64,000 nucleotides of DNA, taken from NCBI RefSeq assembly GCF_016901135.1, contig NZ_JAFEVL010000010.1, positions 1 through 64,000 on the forward strand. The letters are read 5' to 3'. Shown here piece by piece: positions 16,354-25,072 of the stretch. The DNA comes from Martinezella lusitana (GTDB taxonomy: Bacteria > Pseudomonadota > Alphaproteobacteria > Rhizobiales > Rhizobiaceae). The number at the start of each line of letters is the position of its first letter. Position 1 is the stretch's first letter. The position numbers and the translations under genes were made by a program. Below the pieces are notes generated by a model. That model saw nothing but the letters and a program-made list of their open reading frames with translations. It did not search any database and was not told where the DNA came from.

Positions 16354-16920
16354 ATGAGGGGTCGCCTGAGCTGGATTTGTCATGGGCCGACGGAAGCCAA
16401 TCGAAACGGCTGCTTTCCGGATGACGAGCCGCTGGAGGCGAAAGCGGCGCGGCGAGCCAAATTGCCTGTTGCAAAGCTCGGAACGATCGATCGGGTCTGG
16501 ACGAGCCCGGCGCTGCGCGCGCGCCAGACGGCTGCTATCCTCGGTCATGACGCGATCCTTGAAACTGCCTTGCGCGAATGTGACTACGGCGATTGGTGCG
16601 GAAAATCGCTCGCCGAACTTTACGAAAGCGATCCGGAATCCCTGGCGCTATGGATGACGGATTTGGATGCCGCGCCGCATGGCGGCGAATCTCTGTCGGC
16701 GGTCGTGCTGCGCATCGGCGAATGGATGGGAAACCATCTTCATGATGCCGGTCATACCGTCGTCGTCACCCATGCGAGCGTCATCCGCGCCGCCGTCCTG
16801 CATTTGCTGCAGGCCCCGCCTATGGCATTCTGGACAATCGACGTCGAGCCCTTTGGCATGGTCGAAATGACGAGCGACGGCCGCCGCTGGCAGCTCCGCT
16901 TCCCGAAGATGACGGAGTAG
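16354..16920 (+). CDS. Histidine phosphatase family protein with CHG motif
   Basis: A 188-residue member of the histidine phosphatase (phosphoglycerate mutase-like) superfamily, divergent from the cobalt operon. It has SPALRARQTA, ECDYGDWCG, HGGESLSA and VVVTHASVIRAAV, the usual second-half motifs including the catalytic-site His. The first motif is ICHGPTEANR instead of RHGxT: the phosphate-binding Arg is Cys while the nucleophilic His remains. CobC-like alpha-ribazole phosphatases belong to this superfamily, so a B12 link is possible but not shown. ATG 16354 is chosen nearest the first strand; ATG 16336 is also in frame. Confidence 0.87.
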   Translation: MRGRLSWICHGPTEANRNGCFPDDEPLEAKAARRAKLPVAKLGTIDRVWTSPALRARQTAAILGHDAILETALRECDYGDWCGKSLAELYESDPESLALWMTDLDAAPHGGESLSAVVLRIGEWMGNHLHDAGHTVVVTHASVIRAAVLHLLQAPPMAFWTIDVEPFGMVEMTSDGRRWQLRFPKMTE

Positions 16921-16923
16921 CGG

Positions 16924-17688
16924 TCAGCGGGCTGCTTTTGCCCGCTGCCGTTCGAAATAGACGAGGAATACGGCGAGGCCGAACGTCATCGCGGCCAGTC
17001 CGTACCAGGTGATGGCATAGACGAGATGGCTGTTGTGGAAGACGATCTGCGTCAGCCCTCCCACCGGCAGGTCGCCCGGATTTTTCGTATCGTCCGCGTC
17101 GATGAAGTAGGGCGCCACGTTCTGCAGGCCGCGCACGTCGGCAATTGCGTTGACGTCGCGTGAATACCAGCGCTCTTCCGCCGGCACGTTGGAGCGCAGC
17201 AGCGTGCCCTTGGGCTCGTTGATCCGCAGCAGGCCGGTAACGGTCGTCTCGCCGCTGAGCTGGCCGGCCGGACGCGTCGTCGGCTTGCGCTTCTCTGTGG
17301 GAACAAAACCGCGATTGACAACGACGATCGTCCCGTCGGCCTCCCTCAGCGGCGTCAGCACCCAATAGCCGGGGCCAAGCACGGTCGAGGCATAGACCTG
17401 CGTTTCCTTGTCGTTGAGGAAAGTGCCGCTCACCTGCACATGCTTGTATTCGGAGTTCTCGGCCGTCACGTCAGCCCATTGCGTCGGCCCAGGCGCCGCA
17501 ACCGCCGGCGCGTGCACGCGGGAATCGACCTTGGCGATCAGATCGAGCTTCCAATGCAGCCGCTGCACCTGCCATGTGCCGAGGCCGATCAGGAGCGCGG
17601 TCAGCAGCAGGAGCAACATCACCCAGATGGCGAGCGTGAGCACCGAGCGGGGCTTATCGGGAGACGTGGTCGAAGGAGTATCGGTCAT
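16924..17688 (-). CDS. SURF1 family oxidase assembly protein
   Basis: A 254-residue inner-membrane protein with one helix near the N terminus (LTLAIWVMLLLLLTALLIGL, then GTWQVQRLHWKLDLI) and one near the C terminus (VYAITWYGLAAMTFGLAVFL). The SURF1 hallmarks are GTWQVQR, VVVNRGFVP and the closing HLVYAITWYGLA. SURF1 proteins assist haem insertion into haem-copper oxidases. It stands about 190 bp downstream of cyoD in the same direction, so it is most likely the assembly factor of this quinol oxidase. ATG 17688 is preceded by GGAGA. The long upstream in-frame extension has no conserved character. Confidence 0.92.
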   Translation of the reverse strand: MTDTPSTTSPDKPRSVLTLAIWVMLLLLLTALLIGLGTWQVQRLHWKLDLIAKVDSRVHAPAVAAPGPTQWADVTAENSEYKHVQVSGTFLNDKETQVYASTVLGPGYWVLTPLREADGTIVVVNRGFVPTEKRKPTTRPAGQLSGETTVTGLLRINEPKGTLLRSNVPAEERWYSRDVNAIADVRGLQNVAPYFIDADDTKNPGDLPVGGLTQIVFHNSHLVYAITWYGLAAMTFGLAVFLVYFERQRAKAAR

Positions 17689-17881
17689 GGCGCTGGTCTC
17701 CGGGGGACGCGCTGCCGCATGATTTCGGGAGGTGCGAAACGGCCTTCGCGGAAGATCATGCGTCGTCTGGGAAATTGGGCTGCGAACCTTGCGCGTCCTG
17801 AGGGCTGTGCCGCGCAGCATCCGGCGGAACTCTCGCGCCGGAAAGAGGGCGGGCCTCTTTTCAAAGGCCCGCCGCTTGCGA

Positions 17882-18286
17882 TCAAGGCATATTGCGCATC
17901 ATCTCGGGCGACATGGGCATCATGTTCGAGTTGAGGTGATGCATGACCCAGAGCGAGCCGGAAAGGGCGATGATGACAAGCACGATGGTGAAGATCAGCG
18001 CCATCATGTTCCAGCCGCCTTCCGAGCGGGTGTTCATGTGCAGGAAGTAGATCATGTGCACGATGATCTGGATCGCGCCGAGCACCATGATCAGCGCGGC
18101 TGTCACGACCGGATCGGAGAAGACCTTGGCCATGACCAGCCAGAAGGGAATGGCGGTCAGGATGACGGAGAGGACGAACCCCGTCATGTAGCTCTTGAAG
18201 GTGCCGTGGGCAGCTTCGTGACCGCCATGGTGATCGTGACCGTGGGCGTCGGCGGAATGATGCGAATGGTCCGTGTTCGAGCTCAT
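17882..18286 (-). CDS. cyoD: Cytochrome o ubiquinol oxidase subunit IV
   Basis: Small subunit of the cytochrome bo3 quinol oxidase, 134 residues with three membrane helices. The central piece [20 protein letters not shown] is typical of CyoD. The N-terminal tail is strikingly His-rich ([20 protein letters not shown]) and the C terminus Met-rich, which suggests metal binding. ATG 18286 overlaps the cyoC stop by 4 bp, so the subunits are translated together. It is last in cyoABCD. Confidence 0.95.
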   Translation of the reverse strand: MSSNTDHSHHSADAHGHDHHGGHEAAHGTFKSYMTGFVLSVILTAIPFWLVMAKVFSDPVVTAALIMVLGAIQIIVHMIYFLHMNTRSEGGWNMMALIFTIVLVIIALSGSLWVMHHLNSNMMPMSPEMMRNMP

Positions 18287-18912
18287 CCGAGAACTCCCAT
18301 GAGGTAGACGAAGGAAAACACGCCGATCCAGACGACGTCGAGGAAGTGCCAGAACATCGAAAGGCACATCAGGCGGCGCTTGTTCTCGGGGATCAGGCCA
18401 TGCTGGCTGGTCTGCACCATCAGCGTGATCAGCCAGACGATGCCGACGGTGACGTGCAGCCCGTGCGTGCCGACCAGCGTGAAGAAGGCCGACAGGAAGG
18501 CGCTGCGCTGCGGGCCGGCGCCGTCGAGGATCAGGTGATAGAACTCGTAAAGTTCGAAGAAGATGAAGGCTGCGCCGAACAGGCCGGTGATCGCCAGCCA
18601 CATCATCGTTCCCGACTTATTCTCCTTCTCCATCTCCAGCATGGCGAAGCCATAGGTGATGGAGGAGAAAAGCAGCATCGCCGTGTTGAGGGCGACGAGC
18701 GGCAGCTCGAACAGGTCTGCCGGAGAAGGGCCTGCCGCGTAGTTATGGCCGAGCACGGCATAGGTCGCGAAGAGGACTGCGAAGATCAGGCAGTCGCTCA
18801 TGATGTAGATCCAGAAGCCCAGCATGGTGCTGCCTTCCGGATGATACTCTTCCGTCATGTAGAAGGCGGGCGTTTCGCCGTCCTTGGGAGCATGTGCGGT
18901 TTGGGTCGTCAT
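18283..18912 (-). CDS. cyoC: Cytochrome o ubiquinol oxidase subunit III
   Basis: A 209-residue membrane subunit with five helices. It shows [59 protein letters not shown] and [20 protein letters not shown], all diagnostic for subunit III of haem-copper quinol oxidases. It starts 5 bp after cyoB and overlaps cyoD by 4 bp. It stabilises the subunit I core and may feed protons to the D channel. Confidence 0.97.
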   Translation of the reverse strand: MTTQTAHAPKDGETPAFYMTEEYHPEGSTMLGFWIYIMSDCLIFAVLFATYAVLGHNYAAGPSPADLFELPLVALNTAMLLFSSITYGFAMLEMEKENKSGTMMWLAITGLFGAAFIFFELYEFYHLILDGAGPQRSAFLSAFFTLVGTHGLHVTVGIVWLITLMVQTSQHGLIPENKRRLMCLSMFWHFLDVVWIGVFSFVYLMGVLG

Positions 18913-18917
18913 AGGTC

Positions 18918-20921
18918 TTATACCTGTCCTGCGAGCAGCTTCGTACGCTCGTTCTCGGTCTTCACGACCTCCTCGGCGGGAATGTGGAAGTCGCGCTTAT
19001 AGTTGAAGGTATGGCCGATCGTGGTGATGATCATCGCGGCGAAGGTGATGGCGGCGAGCCACCAGATGTACCAGATCATGCCGAATGCGAAGGCGATGGA
19101 GAGAACGCCGAGGATGATGCCCGTACCCGTGCTCTTCGGCATGTGGATCGGAATGAAGCCCTCCGTCGGCCTGACGTAGCCGCGGCTCTTCATGTCCCAC
19201 CAGGCGTCGTTGTCGTGGACGATCGGCGTCAGGGCGAAGTTGTATTCCGGCGGCGGCGAGGATGTGGACCATTCCAGCGTGCGGCCGTTCCATGGGTCGC
19301 CGGTGACGTCGCGAAGCTCTTCGCGCTTGATGAAGCTGACGACGAGCTGGATGATGAAGGAGGCGATGCCGATGGCGATCATCACGGCGCCAAGTGCGGC
19401 GACGACGAAGTAGATCTGCAGCGACGGATCGTCGAACTGGGACATGCGGCGGGTGACGCCCATCAGGCCGAGCACGTAGAGCGGCATGAAGGCGAAGTAG
19501 AAGCCGACGACCCAGAACCAGAAGGACATCTTGCCCCAGAACGGATCGAGCTTGAAGCCGAAGGCCTTCGGGAACCAGTAGGCGATGCCGGCGAACATGC
19601 CGAACAGCACGCCGCCGATGATGACGTTGTGGAAGTGGGCGATCAGGAACAGCGAATTGTGCAGCACGAAGTCTGCCGGCGGAACCGCAAGCATGACGCC
19701 GGTCATGCCGCCGATCGTGAAGGTGACCATGAAGGCCACGGTCCACAGCATCGGCACTTCGTAGCGGATACGGCCGCGATACATGGTGAAGAGCCAGTTG
19801 AACAGCTTCGCACCCGTCGGGATCGAGATGATCATCGTCGTGATGCCGAAGAAGGAGTTGACGCTGGCGCCCGAACCCATGGTGAAGAAGTGGTGGAGCC
19901 AGACCAGGTACGACAGGATGGTGATGACGACGGTGGCGTACACCATCGAGGCATAACCGAAGAGGCGCTTGCCGGAGAAGGTGGCGACGACTTCCGAGAA
20001 CACGCCGAAGGCCGGCAGGATCAGGATGTAGACTTCCGGGTGACCCCAGATCCAGATGAGGTTGATATACATCATCGGATTGCCGCCAAGGTCGTTGGTG
20101 AAGAAATTCGTGCCGGCGTAGCGGTCGAGCGACAGCAGGGCGAGAACGGCTGTCAGCACCGGGAAGGCGGCAACGATCAGCACGTTGGTGCAGAGCGCGG
20201 TCCAGGTGAAGACGGGCATTTTCATCATCGTCATGCCCGGCGCGCGCATCTTGACGATGGTCGCGACGAGGTTGACGCCCGACAGCAGCGTGCCGATACC
20301 CGCGACCTGCAGGCCCCAGATGTAATAATCGACACCGACATCGGGACTGTAGGCGATACCGGAAAGCGGCGGATAGGCGAGCCAGCCGGTCTTTGCGAAC
20401 TCGCCGATGAATAGCGAGATCATGATGATGATCGCGCCGGCCGTCGTCATCCAGAAGGAGAAATTGTTGAGGAACGGAAACGACACATCGCGTGCGCCGA
20501 TTTGCAGCGGCACGACGAAGTTCATGAGACCCGTAACCATCGGCATCGCCACGAAGAAGATCATGATGACGCCATGGGCGGTGAATACCTGGTCGTAGTG
20601 GTGCGGCGGCAGGAAGCCATCCGAGCCGTTGAAGGCGAGCGCCTGCTGGGCTCGCATCATCAGCGCGTCGGAAAAGCCGCGCAGCAGCATGATCAGCGAC
20701 AGCACGATGTACATGACGCCGATCTTCTTGTGATCGATGCTGGTGAACCACTCTTTCCAGAGATAGCCCCAGAGACGGAAGTAGGTCAGCAGGCCGAGAA
20801 CGGCGATACCGCCGATGGCGACGCCGATGAAGGTTATGACCAGGATCGGCTCGTGATAGGGGATGGAGTCGAGCGTCAGCCGACCGAAGATGAACTTATA
20901 GAGGTCCGGGTTGGAAAACAT
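18918..20921 (-). CDS. cyoB: Cytochrome o ubiquinol oxidase subunit I
   Basis: Catalytic subunit, 667 residues and about 15 helices. It reduces oxygen to water with electrons from ubiquinol and pumps protons. Visible active-site motifs are [12 protein letters not shown] (low-spin haem His), [12 protein letters not shown] with the CuB His and cross-linked Tyr, [10 protein letters not shown] with the next two CuB His, and [13 protein letters not shown] with the haem His pair. The D-channel piece [11 protein letters not shown] is also present. The start at 20921 is 46 bp after cyoA. Length matches enterobacterial CyoB. Confidence 0.98.
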   Translation of the reverse strand: MFSNPDLYKFIFGRLTLDSIPYHEPILVITFIGVAIGGIAVLGLLTYFRLWGYLWKEWFTSIDHKKIGVMYIVLSLIMLLRGFSDALMMRAQQALAFNGSDGFLPPHHYDQVFTAHGVIMIFFVAMPMVTGLMNFVVPLQIGARDVSFPFLNNFSFWMTTAGAIIIMISLFIGEFAKTGWLAYPPLSGIAYSPDVGVDYYIWGLQVAGIGTLLSGVNLVATIVKMRAPGMTMMKMPVFTWTALCTNVLIVAAFPVLTAVLALLSLDRYAGTNFFTNDLGGNPMMYINLIWIWGHPEVYILILPAFGVFSEVVATFSGKRLFGYASMVYATVVITILSYLVWLHHFFTMGSGASVNSFFGITTMIISIPTGAKLFNWLFTMYRGRIRYEVPMLWTVAFMVTFTIGGMTGVMLAVPPADFVLHNSLFLIAHFHNVIIGGVLFGMFAGIAYWFPKAFGFKLDPFWGKMSFWFWVVGFYFAFMPLYVLGLMGVTRRMSQFDDPSLQIYFVVAALGAVMIAIGIASFIIQLVVSFIKREELRDVTGDPWNGRTLEWSTSSPPPEYNFALTPIVHDNDAWWDMKSRGYVRPTEGFIPIHMPKSTGTGIILGVLSIAFAFGMIWYIWWLAAITFAAMIITTIGHTFNYKRDFHIPAEEVVKTENERTKLLAGQV

Positions 20922-20967
20922 GGATTGCCTCTGTCCTTATAAATGTCTTGTTACTAAGCGCACCGGA

Positions 20968-22086
20968 TCAGTGATCCTGGTGCTGCACCGAACCGGTCGA
21001 CGAATCTGAAGAAGAGCCGTTGCCCATATCCATGCCCTGCATCGAGTTATCGCCATGCTGCATGGTATGACCCGCGGAGCCGTCGGCCTTCACGGGCGTT
21101 GCGTCCGCGTGGCCGGCGTCGCGGTTGTCGTAGATCAGACGCTCGCGGTTTTCCTGGCTTTCCTTGCCGCCGCCGCCCTTGGCGTCGATATGCATCATTT
21201 CGCTCATGCACATCTTGCTCGGGTCGGCGCACATGTTGAGGATGGCGTTATAGAGGCCATCGTCGACGGCATTGAAGTACTGCACCGGATTGCGTTCGCT
21301 CGGCTGGGCGAGGGCCAGGTATTCCGGGCGGCCGAGCGCCGTGCCCTGGCTCTTGGCCTTCTGGATCCACTGGTCGAAATCCGCCTGGTTCAGGCCATGG
21401 AACTTGAAGCGCATGTGCGAGAAGCCGGCACCGCTGTAGTTGGCGGATAGGCCTTGATACTCGCCGGGATGATTGATGACGGCGTGCAGCTTCGTCTCCA
21501 TGCCCGGCATGGCGTAGATCTGGCCTGCCAGCGCCGGGATGAAGAAGGAGTTCATCACAGCGGAGGCCGTGATCTTGAAGTTGATCGGCCTGTCGACCGG
21601 GGCGGCCATTTCGTTGACCGTGGCGATGCCGTAGTCCGGATAGAAGAACAGCCATTTCCAGTCGAGCGCGACGACTTCGACGCTCAGCGGCTTGACGTCG
21701 GCGCTGAGCGGCTTGTCCTCGGCGATGCGGTCGAGCGGCCGGTAGGGGTCAAGCTGATGGGTGCTGATCCAGGTCACGGCGCCGAGCGCGATGATGATGG
21801 CGAGCGGGGCGGACCAGATGACCAGTTCGAGACGTGTCGAATGATGCCAATCCGGCTCGTAGGCCGCCTCTTCGTTCGACTGGCGATATTTCCAGGCGAA
21901 GAACAGTGTGAGGAAGATCACCGGGATGATGATGATCAACATCAGCACGACCGAGATGATGATGAGGTTGCGTTGCTGAACGGCGATGTCGCCGGAGGGA
22001 GCCATCACCACCATGTTGCAGCCCGATAGCAGCAAAATCAGCGGGATGACAGAAAAGCGGCTGAAAATCTTCGCTAGTCTTAGCAC
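20968..22086 (-). CDS. cyoA: Cytochrome o ubiquinol oxidase subunit II (lipoprotein)
   Basis: A 372-residue subunit with a lipoprotein signal ending in LLLSGC (Cys23), two membrane helices and a periplasmic cupredoxin-like domain that lacks the CuA ligands, as expected for a quinol oxidase. Family motifs include DWKWLFFYPDYGIATVNE and MNSFFIPALAGQIYAMPGM. The C-terminal 50 residues form a Met/His/Ser-rich tail (HTMQHGDNSMQGMDMGNG) beyond the usual CyoA fold, suggestive of copper binding. The start codon appears to be GTG at 22086. First gene of cyoABCD. Confidence 0.96.
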   Translation of the reverse strand: MLRLAKIFSRFSVIPLILLLSGCNMVVMAPSGDIAVQQRNLIIISVVLMLIIIIPVIFLTLFFAWKYRQSNEEAAYEPDWHHSTRLELVIWSAPLAIIIALGAVTWISTHQLDPYRPLDRIAEDKPLSADVKPLSVEVVALDWKWLFFYPDYGIATVNEMAAPVDRPINFKITASAVMNSFFIPALAGQIYAMPGMETKLHAVINHPGEYQGLSANYSGAGFSHMRFKFHGLNQADFDQWIQKAKSQGTALGRPEYLALAQPSERNPVQYFNAVDDGLYNAILNMCADPSKMCMSEMMHIDAKGGGGKESQENRERLIYDNRDAGHADATPVKADGSAGHTMQHGDNSMQGMDMGNGSSSDSSTGSVQHQDH

Positions 22087-22478
22087 GTCTTAAAGCTCTT
22101 TTTGTTTCGACCCTACCGCGACTAAAGGACGGTGGTCATGAACGATATGAGGTGTTTCGTCGCACCGCAGCAAGCGCGAGTGCAATGCGGTATGGAATGC
22201 GGTCCCACCTATCGGGAAAACCCTGCAAAATCCAGAAGGTTTTCCGCCGATCATTCGCTTTTATCGCGGCCAATATACCCGGATCGGAACAAATGACCAC
22301 CGCTGGCCTTTCCCTAGCTACGCATGATGCAGCGCCAGAGGCGGGAAAGGCCGGGTTTGATGGCTAATTTGCGAATTATTTCATGCTCGACACTTGATAT
22401 GTTCGCACGTTTGATCGACATCTTTGTTACGCGCGCATTCATGGAGGAGTTCGCGCTCGGAGAGGGAGGCTCCCGTAC
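22087..22478. other. Divergent intergenic region, cyoA / MFS gene
   Basis: A 392-bp gene-free stretch that must hold the promoters for cyoABCD (minus) and the MFS gene (plus). Two inverted repeats are visible: GGAAAACC/GGTTTTCC (22215-22222 and 22238-22245) and GGCCTTTCCC/GGGAAAGGCC (22305-22314 and 22343-22352). A partial FNR/FixK-like half site TTGAT-N4-ATCTT lies at 22411-22424. I see no convincing small gene or terminator. Confidence 0.5.
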
Positions 22479-23816
22479 ATGGTCAGCGTGACACATGAAA
22501 CACTGAACCCTACATCTTCAACCCTCGAGAGCGATGCCCGCAGCATGCATGCTGGCGGTTCGGTTGCCCCTGGCAACATTGCCATCGGTGTGATCATCGG
22601 TCGCACATCCGAGTTTTTTGATTTCTTCGTCTACGCCATCGCATCGGTCCTGGTTTTCCCGAAGCTGATGTTCCCCTTTGCTGACCCGTTGCATGGAACG
22701 CTGCTTTCCTTCCTGGTGTTCGCGCTTGCCTTCATCGCCCGCCCGATCGGCTCGTTCATCTTCATGGCGATCGACCGCACCTATGGCCGCGGCGTCAAGC
22801 TGACGATCGCGCTGTTCCTGCTTGGCGGTTCGACTGCGTCGATGAGCTTCCTGCCCGGCTATAATGAGATCGGCGGCTATGCGATCCTTCTGCTCGCCAT
22901 CTTCCGTATCGGCCAGGGTCTTGCGCTCGGCGGCGCCTGGGACGGCTTGGCCTCGCTGCTAGCGCTGAATGCGCCCGCCAAACACCGCGGCTGGTATGCG
23001 ATGATCCCGCAGCTCGGCGCTCCGATCGGCTTCATGCTGGCAAGTGCGCTCTTTGCTTACTTCGTCATGAGCCTGTCGACCGCCGACTTTGTCGATTGGG
23101 GCTGGCGCTATCCGTTCTTCTGCGCCTTCATGGTCAACGTCGTGGCGCTTTTCGCCCGGCTTCGCCTCGTCGCCACGCCGGAATTCGGCACGCTTCTGGA
23201 GCGCCATGAGCTGGAGCCGGTCAAGATGACGGAGCTTCTGCGGGTGCATGGCCGTGACGTGCTGATCGGCGCCTTCGTGCCGCTCGCAAGCTTTGCGACC
23301 TTCCATCTCGTCACCGTCTTCCCGCTGGGTTGGGTGACGCTTTACAGCGAGCAGACTCCCGGCTCGTTCCTGTTGATGGAATTCCTCGGTGCCATTTGCG
23401 GTATCCTCGCCATCATCTGTTCCGGCTTGCTGGCCGATAGGATCGGCCGTCGCAATCAGCTTGCCGTCGGTGCGGTGCTGCTCGCCTGCTTCGCTTTCGT
23501 CGCGCCATGGCTGCTCGACGGCGGCGTCACCGGTCGTCACATCTATGTGGTTCTCGGCTTCACGCTGCTCGGCCTCTCCTTCGGCCAGGCAGCAGGCGCC
23601 AGCGCCTCGCGCTTCAGCCGCAATTATCGCTACAGCGGCTCGGCACTGACCTCGGATCTGTCCTGGCTGATCGGCGCGGGTTTTGCGCCCTTCGTGGCGC
23701 TCAGCCTCTCCAGCCAGTTCGGCCTCGTCTATACCAGCCTCTATCTGCTGTCGGGCGTCGTCTGCACGCTGGTCGCGATCTTCTTCAGCAAGACGCTGGA
23801 GACGAAAGACACCTGA
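22479..23816 (+). CDS. Major facilitator superfamily transporter
   Basis: A 445-residue, 12-helix transporter of the metabolite:H+ symporter type (sugar-porter-like MFS). Motifs include EFFDFFVYAIASVLVFPKL in helix 1, the loop 2-3 motif variant AIDRTYGRGVKLTI, FRIGQGLALGGAWDG and the mirrored loop GLLADRIGRRNQLAVG between the halves. A hydrophilic N terminus of about 35 residues precedes helix 1. ATG 22479 follows a GGGAGG ribosome site. It is divergent from cyoA; the substrate cannot be read from sequence. A strong terminator follows at 23834. Confidence 0.92.
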   Translation: MVSVTHETLNPTSSTLESDARSMHAGGSVAPGNIAIGVIIGRTSEFFDFFVYAIASVLVFPKLMFPFADPLHGTLLSFLVFALAFIARPIGSFIFMAIDRTYGRGVKLTIALFLLGGSTASMSFLPGYNEIGGYAILLLAIFRIGQGLALGGAWDGLASLLALNAPAKHRGWYAMIPQLGAPIGFMLASALFAYFVMSLSTADFVDWGWRYPFFCAFMVNVVALFARLRLVATPEFGTLLERHELEPVKMTELLRVHGRDVLIGAFVPLASFATFHLVTVFPLGWVTLYSEQTPGSFLLMEFLGAICGILAIICSGLLADRIGRRNQLAVGAVLLACFAFVAPWLLDGGVTGRHIYVVLGFTLLGLSFGQAAGASASRFSRNYRYSGSALTSDLSWLIGAGFAPFVALSLSSQFGLVYTSLYLLSGVVCTLVAIFFSKTLETKDT

Positions 23817-23833
23817 GCCGGATTTTCGAATTG

Positions 23834-23870
23834 AAAAGGGCCGCGGCGTGCGAATGCCGCGGCCCTTTTT
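23834..23870 (+). terminator. Bidirectional Rho-independent terminator
   Basis: The perfect stem AAAAGGGCCGCGGC/GCCGCGGCCCTTTT (23834-23847 and 23856-23869) with an 8-nt loop and terminal T run. It lies between the convergent MFS and lrgB genes and probably serves both. Confidence 0.93.
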
Positions 23871-23873
23871 CGT

Positions 23874-24578
23874 TCAGGCTGAATGCATGAGCCAGGCGAT
23901 CAGCGGTGCCGCCAGCACGTTTGTCAATCCCACCAGCACCATGACCAGCCCGGCGATCGATCCTTCCTCGCGGCCGATCTCATGGGCCTTCGCGACGCCG
24001 ACACCATGCGCCCCCATGCCGAAGAGCGCGCCGCGGGCGATGCCGGATTTGAGCGGCAACAGCCGCAGCAGCGTCTGTCCGGCGGCGGCGCCGAACAGAC
24101 CGGTGATGACGACGAAGACGGCGGTCAGGTTGGGCACGCCGCCGATATCGTCCGACACCACCATGGCGAAAGGCGTGCTGATCGAGCGGGGCATCAGGCT
24201 GAGACGCAGGCTTTCGTCGAGACCGAAAAGGCTGGCAAGGCCCCAGGCCGAGAGCATGGCCGTGGTGCTACCGACCGTCACGCCGAATAGCAGCAAAGGC
24301 CAATAACGTCTGATCAGGTCGCGCTGTTCGTAGATCGGCACGGCGAAGGCGACTGTCGCCGGCCCGAGCAGAGCGAGCAGCCAGCGACTGTCGTGCATAT
24401 AGTCCCGATAGGTCGCATGCAGGACGAGTGCGATGGCGATCAGAACCGCCGGCGCCGCCACCAGCGGCGAGAGCCACAGCGAAGGCCAACGGCGATAAAG
24501 CGCCTTGGAAAAATAATAGAGGCCAATCGTCGCCAGCGGCCAGAACAGGCCCGGTGCGATCGTTTCAATTGCGGACAT
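23874..24578 (-). CDS. LrgB family membrane protein
   Basis: A 234-residue inner-membrane protein with about seven helices. Its core GLDESLRLSLMPRSISTPFA and FGMGAHGVGVAKAHEIGREEG is diagnostic for LrgB/CidB. The family acts with LrgA-type proteins in control of murein hydrolase export, or in transport of small carboxylates such as pyruvate or glycolate in other bacteria. It overlaps the lrgA-like gene by 14 bp, so the pair is an operon. The LysR gene at 25073 is divergent and is a likely regulator. Confidence 0.93.
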   Translation of the reverse strand: MSAIETIAPGLFWPLATIGLYYFSKALYRRWPSLWLSPLVAAPAVLIAIALVLHATYRDYMHDSRWLLALLGPATVAFAVPIYEQRDLIRRYWPLLLFGVTVGSTTAMLSAWGLASLFGLDESLRLSLMPRSISTPFAMVVSDDIGGVPNLTAVFVVITGLFGAAAGQTLLRLLPLKSGIARGALFGMGAHGVGVAKAHEIGREEGSIAGLVMVLVGLTNVLAAPLIAWLMHSA

Positions 24579-24972
24579 GACGGGATGCTCCCTGGTGCAC
24601 CATCAGCCGGTAGCCGAAGTCGATCGAGATCGCGGTGACGCCCATGACGATGACGGTGCCGACGAAGATGACGGCAAGCACCTTCAGCCCGACGATCCCG
24701 AGGAATTCGCCATGATCGAGCACGGCCAGCACGGCCGGTACGAAGAACAGCAGCATTTCGGCCAGAAACCACTCCGCGCCGCGCTGCATGCTCGTCATGC
24801 TGACCTTGCCGCTCGCAAACAGCGCCAGCACCAGCAGCATGCCGGCGATAGCGCCGGGAATGGGCAGATGCGCAAGGCGCACGATGCCTTCACCGGCCTG
24901 CCAGTAGGCCAGCAGCAGGAAGATCTGAGCCAGGCGGCTTAGTTTCGGACGGTTTTGCAGATCGATGTGCAT
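24565..24972 (-). CDS. LrgA/CidA family membrane protein
   Basis: A 135-residue protein with four hydrophobic helices, as in holin-like LrgA/CidA proteins. The motif LPIPGAIAGMLLVLALFAS is the family signature, followed by WFLAEMLLFFVPAVLAVLDH. The final helix runs into a basic C terminus that overlaps the start of the lrgB-like gene. The pair is preceded by a divergent LysR regulator, as in Gram-positive cid operons with CidR. The precise role in rhizobia is not settled. Confidence 0.92.
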   Translation of the reverse strand: MHIDLQNRPKLSRLAQIFLLLAYWQAGEGIVRLAHLPIPGAIAGMLLVLALFASGKVSMTSMQRGAEWFLAEMLLFFVPAVLAVLDHGEFLGIVGLKVLAVIFVGTVIVMGVTAISIDFGYRLMVHQGASRHVRN

Positions 24973-25072
24973 GGAGAAACTCGGGAAAATTCGGATGGCC
25001 TGACGATAAGCCCTTCCTCCTTATGAATAAAATGAATTGATTTCATCAAATTCAGTCCTGTATGGAATAGTG

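Noticed and set aside
18984..20414. Long plus-strand open frame of 476 codons opposite cyoB
   Set aside because: It is a GC-driven antisense shadow rich in Asp, Glu, Arg and His with no domain; cyoB is unambiguous on the other strand.
22411..22424. FNR/FixK box before the MFS gene (TTGAT-N4-ATCTT)
   Set aside because: Only the left half matches TTGAT-N4-ATCAA; it is too weak to claim oxygen control.
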